Source of the DNA: Candidatus Poribacteria bacterium
GTDB lineage: Bacteria > Poribacteria > WGA-4E > B28-G17
Length of the DNA: 7,432 nt
Assembly: GCA_003645735.1 (NCBI GenBank)
Contig: QNBQ01000062.1
Location: forward strand, 1-7,432
Direction: 5' to 3'
Shown: one piece after another, positions 6,578 through 7,432 of the stretch
Layout: each line of letters starts with the position of its first letter
Position numbering within the stretch: the stretch's first letter is position 1
Notes under the pieces: model-generated
The model's database searches: none
Seen by the model: only the letters and a program-made list of their open reading frames with translations
Told to the model about the DNA's origin: nothing
Position numbers and translations under genes: made by a program

Positions 6578-7432
6578 ATGGATTTCGCCTCCGCCCTTCG
6601 ATATCTCGAAAGCTTTTTCAACTACGAACGCGATCCCGCTCGGAGGTATGATTCCCGGAGGTTCAACCTAGAGCGGGTGAGGAAGCTGTTGGCCGAGCTG
6701 GGTAACCCTCATGATTCGGGGGCCGAGATCGTCCACATAGCCGGCACGAAGGGGAAGGGATCGACGGCGCATATGATCGAATCGATCCTCCGCAAAGCTG
6801 GCTACAGAACGGCCCTCTACACATCCCCTCACCTCGTGACCCCCAGGGAGAGGATCAGAGTGGAAGGGGAGATGATCCCGGAGGAGGAGTTCGCGGCTCT
6901 GGTGGAGGAGATCAAACCGGTTGCCGAGAGGATGAGGGACGATCCGGATCATGGAAGGCTCACCTTCTTCGAGGTCTACACCGCCATGGCGTTTTCATAC
7001 TTCGCTCGGAAGGGAGCGGAGGTTTGGGTCGTCGAAACGGGCTTGGGAGGCAGGTTGGACGCCACTAACGTCGTCTCCCCGCTTCTGACGGTCATCACCC
7101 TCATCGGCTTCGATCACACCCAGCTGCTCGGGGATACGCTTGACCGCATAGCCTATGAGAAGGCGGGGATAATCAAGAGGGGGGTTCCCGTGGTCTCGGC
7201 CCCTCAGCCCCCGGAGGCGATGGAGGTCATAGAGAGGAGATGTTCGGAGCTGGGGGCGAGGTTGGTCAAGGTGGAGGAGGCTTGTTCGGCGAGGGTGAGG
7301 GAGCGCTCGGAGAAGGGGACGCTCTTCGACGCATGGGTTATGGGCGAAAGATACGAGGGGCTTAGCCTCCCGCTTTTGGGAGATCACCAGGTGATCAACG
7401 CTCTGACGGCGATCGCGGCGATCGAAGCCCTC
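6578..7432 (+). CDS. folC: Folylpolyglutamate synthase / dihydrofolate synthase, 3' partial
   Basis: FolC is an ATP-dependent Mur-type ligase. It adds glutamate to dihydropteroate and/or to folate, so that the cofactor is retained and bound well by enzymes such as GlyA. The frame stays open from the ATG at 6578 to the window end, giving 285 of an expected ~420-450 residues. Family marks appear in order: FNLERVRKLLAELGNP near 29-44, the ATP-binding loop GTKGKGST at 56-63, TSPHL at 82-86, FFEVYTAMAF at 130-139, ETGLGGRLDATN at 153-164, and GFDHTQLLGDTL at 177-188. EKAGIIK follows at 194-200, where K195 is the expected carbamylated, metal-binding lysine. GDHQVINA near 268-275 begins the end of the central domain. 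The glutamate-binding C-terminal domain lies beyond the window, so mono- versus bifunctionality cannot be judged. It sits 19 nt after glyA and is almost surely in the same operon. Confidence 0.95.
   Translation, partial: MDFASALRYLESFFNYERDPARRYDSRRFNLERVRKLLAELGNPHDSGAEIVHIAGTKGKGSTAHMIESILRKAGYRTALYTSPHLVTPRERIRVEGEMIPEEEFAALVEEIKPVAERMRDDPDHGRLTFFEVYTAMAFSYFARKGAEVWVVETGLGGRLDATNVVSPLLTVITLIGFDHTQLLGDTLDRIAYEKAGIIKRGVPVVSAPQPPEAMEVIERRCSELGARLVKVEEACSARVRERSEKGTLFDAWVMGERYEGLSLPLLGDHQVINALTAIAAIEAL

Overview
The window is a compact, GC-rich stretch of bacterial chromosome (about 60% G+C by eye). It carries eight protein genes, two of them cut by the window edges. RuvA, RuvC and YebC mark it as bacterial. 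Arginine is written mostly as AGG and isoleucine often as ATA despite the high G+C. That habit is frequent in thermophiles and some uncultivated deep-branching phyla, but I cannot name the lineage. I see no tRNA, rRNA, CRISPR array, insertion sequence, prophage gene or long repeat, and no gene-free stretch over 300 bases.

Positions 1-2403 (+ strand) hold the 3' part of a THUMP-domain RNA guanine-N2 methyltransferase. A phenylacetate-CoA ligase (PaaK)-family enzyme follows 10 nt later. The ligase keeps the ATP-binding motifs, but its C-terminal tail lacks the usual catalytic lysine motif.

Positions 2387-4232 (- strand) hold yebC-ruvC-ruvA, in that transcriptional order. YebC is a translation or regulatory factor; RuvC and RuvA are the resolvase and the junction-binding subunit for Holliday junctions. 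ruvB is not present: the last codons of ruvA overlap the convergent ligase gene by 17 nt.

Positions 4233-4375 are the only real intergenic region. It holds two back-to-back sigma-70-type promoters, each with an extended -10. One drives yebC-ruvC-ruvA leftward and the other drives panE-glyA-folC rightward.

Positions 4376-7432 (+ strand) hold panE (ketopantoate reductase), glyA (serine hydroxymethyltransferase) and the first 285 codons of folC (folylpolyglutamate/dihydrofolate synthase). panE and glyA overlap by 4 nt, and folC starts 19 nt after glyA. The three fit together. GlyA makes 5,10-methylene-tetrahydrofolate, FolC makes the folate cofactor and its polyglutamate form, and PanE reduces ketopantoate, whose synthesis by PanB consumes that one-carbon carrier.

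This is mainly ordinary housekeeping DNA. I found no evidence of a new multi-gene system. The points most worth checking are the missing A10 lysine of the ligase, the divergent promoter pair and the folate/pantothenate gene grouping.
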